Of a stretch of 63,547 nt of DNA, positions 61,611 to 63,547 are shown in pieces. Below the pieces are notes generated by a model, which was given only the letters and a program-made list of their open reading frames with translations, was not told the DNA's origin and made no database searches. The stretch's first letter is position 1; every line of letters begins with the position of its first letter. The translations under genes and the position numbers were made by a program. The stretch is from positions 1-63,547 of the forward strand of contig JAHJMN010000052.1 of the NCBI GenBank assembly GCA_018821305.1. Direction: 5' to 3'. The DNA comes from Myxococcota bacterium (GTDB lineage Bacteria; Myxococcota_A; Polyangia; HGW-17).

Positions 61611-63173
61611 TTAGTTACAAGTTCCAAGAAGGGAAATAATTTCAGATAAATCTTCGTCCTGAGTTTCACTATACAACGTCTGGAGTTCTTCTAAAAGCCT
61701 TGATTTCTGTGTAGCTCGATCAAGTTCTTCACTTTCATAAACTTCAAGCCCTGCAATCCAGCGTGCATAATTAACAATCAGATTGGATTTGAGGAGTTTA
61801 TCTACTGGACCTTCAAGAAGTTCACCTATGGTAATAGAGATCGTTTCCTCCATGGGATTTCTTGTGAGGGGATCCATCCATGTTACCCGGAAGGTAACGG
61901 TTTCAGATGCGGGATCTTCGGAGCCGCAATCTGCTAAAGATGAGTGATAGAGCATGGCATCGTTGGGAGCAAGATGCTGAGGGCGTACTTCGTCAGGATT
62001 TGTGGAAATCTCTTCACCATGGAACTGGGCCACAATAAATGCAGGTGGAAGGGTGACTTCAAGTCGTACACCCAAAGCAGCAACATCAACATTTGACAGG
62101 AAGCGCTCTTCGGAGAAGACTTCGTAGGCAGCTGTTTCGTCGTTTACATAGACATAGGCTCCACGACCAAGATCTGTGACTCGATCCATAAGTTGATGAT
62201 TGTAGTAATCGGAAGTTCCAATTCCGATCATGAAAATGCCTTCCCCTTCCTGCATAGAAGCGGCATTTCCGATGATCTCCTCATCGGTAATTCCCGTATT
62301 AGCACCGCCGTCGGATACCAGAAATACTCTTGTGAGACGCTCAGCGCTGTAATATTGATTTGCAAGGTCATAGGCAGTTACAAGTCCAGCGTGAAGGTCA
62401 GTGGAACCTGATGAAGCCAGATTATTTACAACATTAAGAAAGTCCAGATCATTGGGGCCGCTTACTTCATGGGCTTCTAAAAGAACTTCCTGAGTATTAC
62501 TCCACTCAACTAAAGATACAATATCACCGACTCTCATGCGTGGTGCAAGGGCCCTAAGCACATGCTTAACATTTTCAAGGGGTTCTCCGGACATTGAACC
62601 GCTGGTATCAATTGAAAATACAAAATGAAGTGAGCGTCTATCTTCAATTTCACGGCTTTCGGATACGACACCCACCAGCAGTTTATACATACCATCGTTA
62701 TCAAGCATCATCTGAGGAGTAATCCCAAGACTTCCAGCAGCAGGTCGTTCATAGTTAAATGAATAGTAGTTCAGGAATTCATATTCTCTTGGAGGATTCC
62801 CCATGAGATAATAGCAAGAGCCTTTCTGGATATTATGCTTAGCCAGCATTGCGTGAGCTTGAGAACCGCTGTCGTCGGCACTCATAAAATAAGTAACTTC
62901 TTCTTCCGGGGCATCCTGGCAGAGAAGTTCGAGAAGTTCTTCAGGTGTCAATTCAGTAGTGTTGTTAGTAGTGGTAGTGTTACTTGTATTGTTGGTGTTA
63001 TTTTGATTATTGGAGTTGTTTAGATTTTGAGTATTGTTATTAACACCACCATCATTATAGTTAGAATTATTATAGTTATTTGAGCTATAATAGTTGTTAC
63101 TGTCATCGCTGCCATCAGTACAGCCGATAAAGAATGCGGATAGGATAAGAATAAATAATAATTTAAGTTTCAT
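61611..63173 (-). CDS. von Willebrand factor A-domain lipoprotein with Asn/Ser/Thr-rich linker
   Basis: 520 residues. Lipobox FFIGC (Cys18), then about 55 residues of Asn/Ser/Thr-rich low complexity (residues 24-75), a flexible spacer to the cell surface. The vWA domain at about 180-370 has the metal-ion site DTSGSMSGEP, a Thr/Ser region SGSTDLHAGL and SDGGANTG. C-terminal beta domain (LEVTLPPAFIVAQFHGEEI, PNDAMLYHSSLADCGSEDP), ending LGTCN. It probably binds a metal-dependent protein ligand on the surface. First gene of a pair with the small Cys-rich lipoprotein. Confidence 0.85.
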   Translation of the reverse strand: MKLKLLFILILSAFFIGCTDGSDDSNNYYSSNNYNNSNYNDGGVNNNTQNLNNSNNQNNTNNTSNTTTTNNTTELTPEELLELLCQDAPEEEVTYFMSADDSGSQAHAMLAKHNIQKGSCYYLMGNPPREYEFLNYYSFNYERPAAGSLGITPQMMLDNDGMYKLLVGVVSESREIEDRRSLHFVFSIDTSGSMSGEPLENVKHVLRALAPRMRVGDIVSLVEWSNTQEVLLEAHEVSGPNDLDFLNVVNNLASSGSTDLHAGLVTAYDLANQYYSAERLTRVFLVSDGGANTGITDEEIIGNAASMQEGEGIFMIGIGTSDYYNHQLMDRVTDLGRGAYVYVNDETAAYEVFSEERFLSNVDVAALGVRLEVTLPPAFIVAQFHGEEISTNPDEVRPQHLAPNDAMLYHSSLADCGSEDPASETVTFRVTWMDPLTRNPMEETISITIGELLEGPVDKLLKSNLIVNYARWIAGLEVYESEELDRATQKSRLLEELQTLYSETQDEDLSEIISLLGTCN

Positions 63174-63295
63174 TGCAAAGCCTTTCTGTTACTGTTTGTT
63201 TGTAACCTTCAAAGTTTAGCATTTATATTGTAGCATGCAATGAGAAGAATATACTTTTTTTGAGAAAAATTTGTGCGGAGTATAAAATGAACTTT

Positions 63296-63405
63296 CAGGA
63301 TGATTGAATACCTGAGTCCCTTTTAAGAAAATTCAAGGAATCAGGAAATCAGTAGCAGGAACAGGAAATCAGGGGCTTTCTCCTTAAGCTTTTCTCTGAA
63401 ATTAA
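63296..63405. repeat. B element, copy 14, truncated
   Basis: TCAGGATGATTGAATACCTGAG to TTCTCTGAAATTAAA. It is cut by the A element that follows. Confidence 0.6.
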
Positions 63406-63407
63406 AT

Positions 63408-63547
63408 AGTTACTGTCCTGAAATACCGAAAATCAAATTTTTCGCCCGATTTTTGCTCAGGACAGTAACCGCAAGGTGTTGAATTTATTACTAGTGGCCG
63501 GATAGAATTTTTAATAAAATTCTTCGCGAAGCGAATTTCCGGACACG
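63408..63547. repeat. A element, copy at window edge
   Basis: GTTACTGTCCTGAAATACCG through GACAGTAACCGCAAGGTGTT, GCTAGTGG-type ACTAGTGGCCGGATAG, and CTTCGCGAAGCGAATTTCCG to GGACACG at the last base. One of the best conserved copies. Confidence 0.75.

Overview
This 63.5 kb window looks like chromosomal DNA of a Myxococcota/deltaproteobacteria-like organism of moderate GC content, probably with an anaerobic or fermentative side to its metabolism. The lineage is inferred from gene content, not from a marker gene. The evidence is: C-terminal sorting tails of the MYXO-CTERM kind (Cys-x-Cys, hydrophobic stretch, Arg/Lys end) on two secreted proteins; the Cys-rich 'CGDG...E.CD' repeats common in myxobacterial lipoproteins; about sixteen predicted lipoproteins; a Ser/Thr kinase with a zinc ribbon; sigma-54 and hybrid two-component regulators; and a four-subunit 2-oxoacid:ferredoxin oxidoreductase. 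No rRNA, tRNA, CRISPR array, prophage or complete transposase was seen.

Layout. 1-2 kb: the 5' end of a Y1-type transposase and an AT-rich HipA-like kinase/DUF3037 pair. 3-9 kb: a GNAT-TrmO fusion, a NucS-like nuclease, a formylglycine-generating-enzyme-like lipoprotein and a Ser/Thr kinase. 9-14.7 kb (minus strand): a TPR lipoprotein ending in an outer-membrane barrel, a HAD phosphatase, small envelope proteins and a broken DUF4143 gene. 14.9-21 kb: the metabolic core, porCDAB followed without a break by NuoE-, NuoF- and NuoG/HoxU-like diaphorase genes behind one strong sigma-70-like promoter. 21-27.4 kb: a hybrid histidine kinase and two zinc-ribbon proteins sharing an 18-residue repeat (core GLSDESASRDR), one ending in a biotinyl/lipoyl-like domain. 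28-39 kb: lipoproteins, a GGCT-like protein, an M48 protease and a FadL-like porin. 39-45 kb: a 237-bp tandem repeat with iteron-like motifs, a sirtuin/amidase pair, a three-domain thioredoxin-fold lipoprotein and a candidate structured RNA. 45-63.5 kb: a large surface beta-propeller protein, a hairpin array, an Xre/RES toxin-antitoxin pair, a metallothionein-like lipoprotein behind an 18-bp palindrome, an NtrC-type regulator/kinase pair, and CHAP-hydrolase and von Willebrand A proteins.

Nearly every intergenic gap holds copies of two or three families of short terminal-inverted-repeat elements, called A, B and C here. They look like non-autonomous Tc1/mariner-IS630-type MITEs with YTAG/TA targets. 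They nest in each other, and in about nine cases their termini coincide with the stop codon of the adjacent gene. The strongest leads for undescribed biology are the POR-diaphorase cluster, the GLSDES-repeat protein pair, the elements sitting on stop codons, and the lipid-anchored metallothionein.
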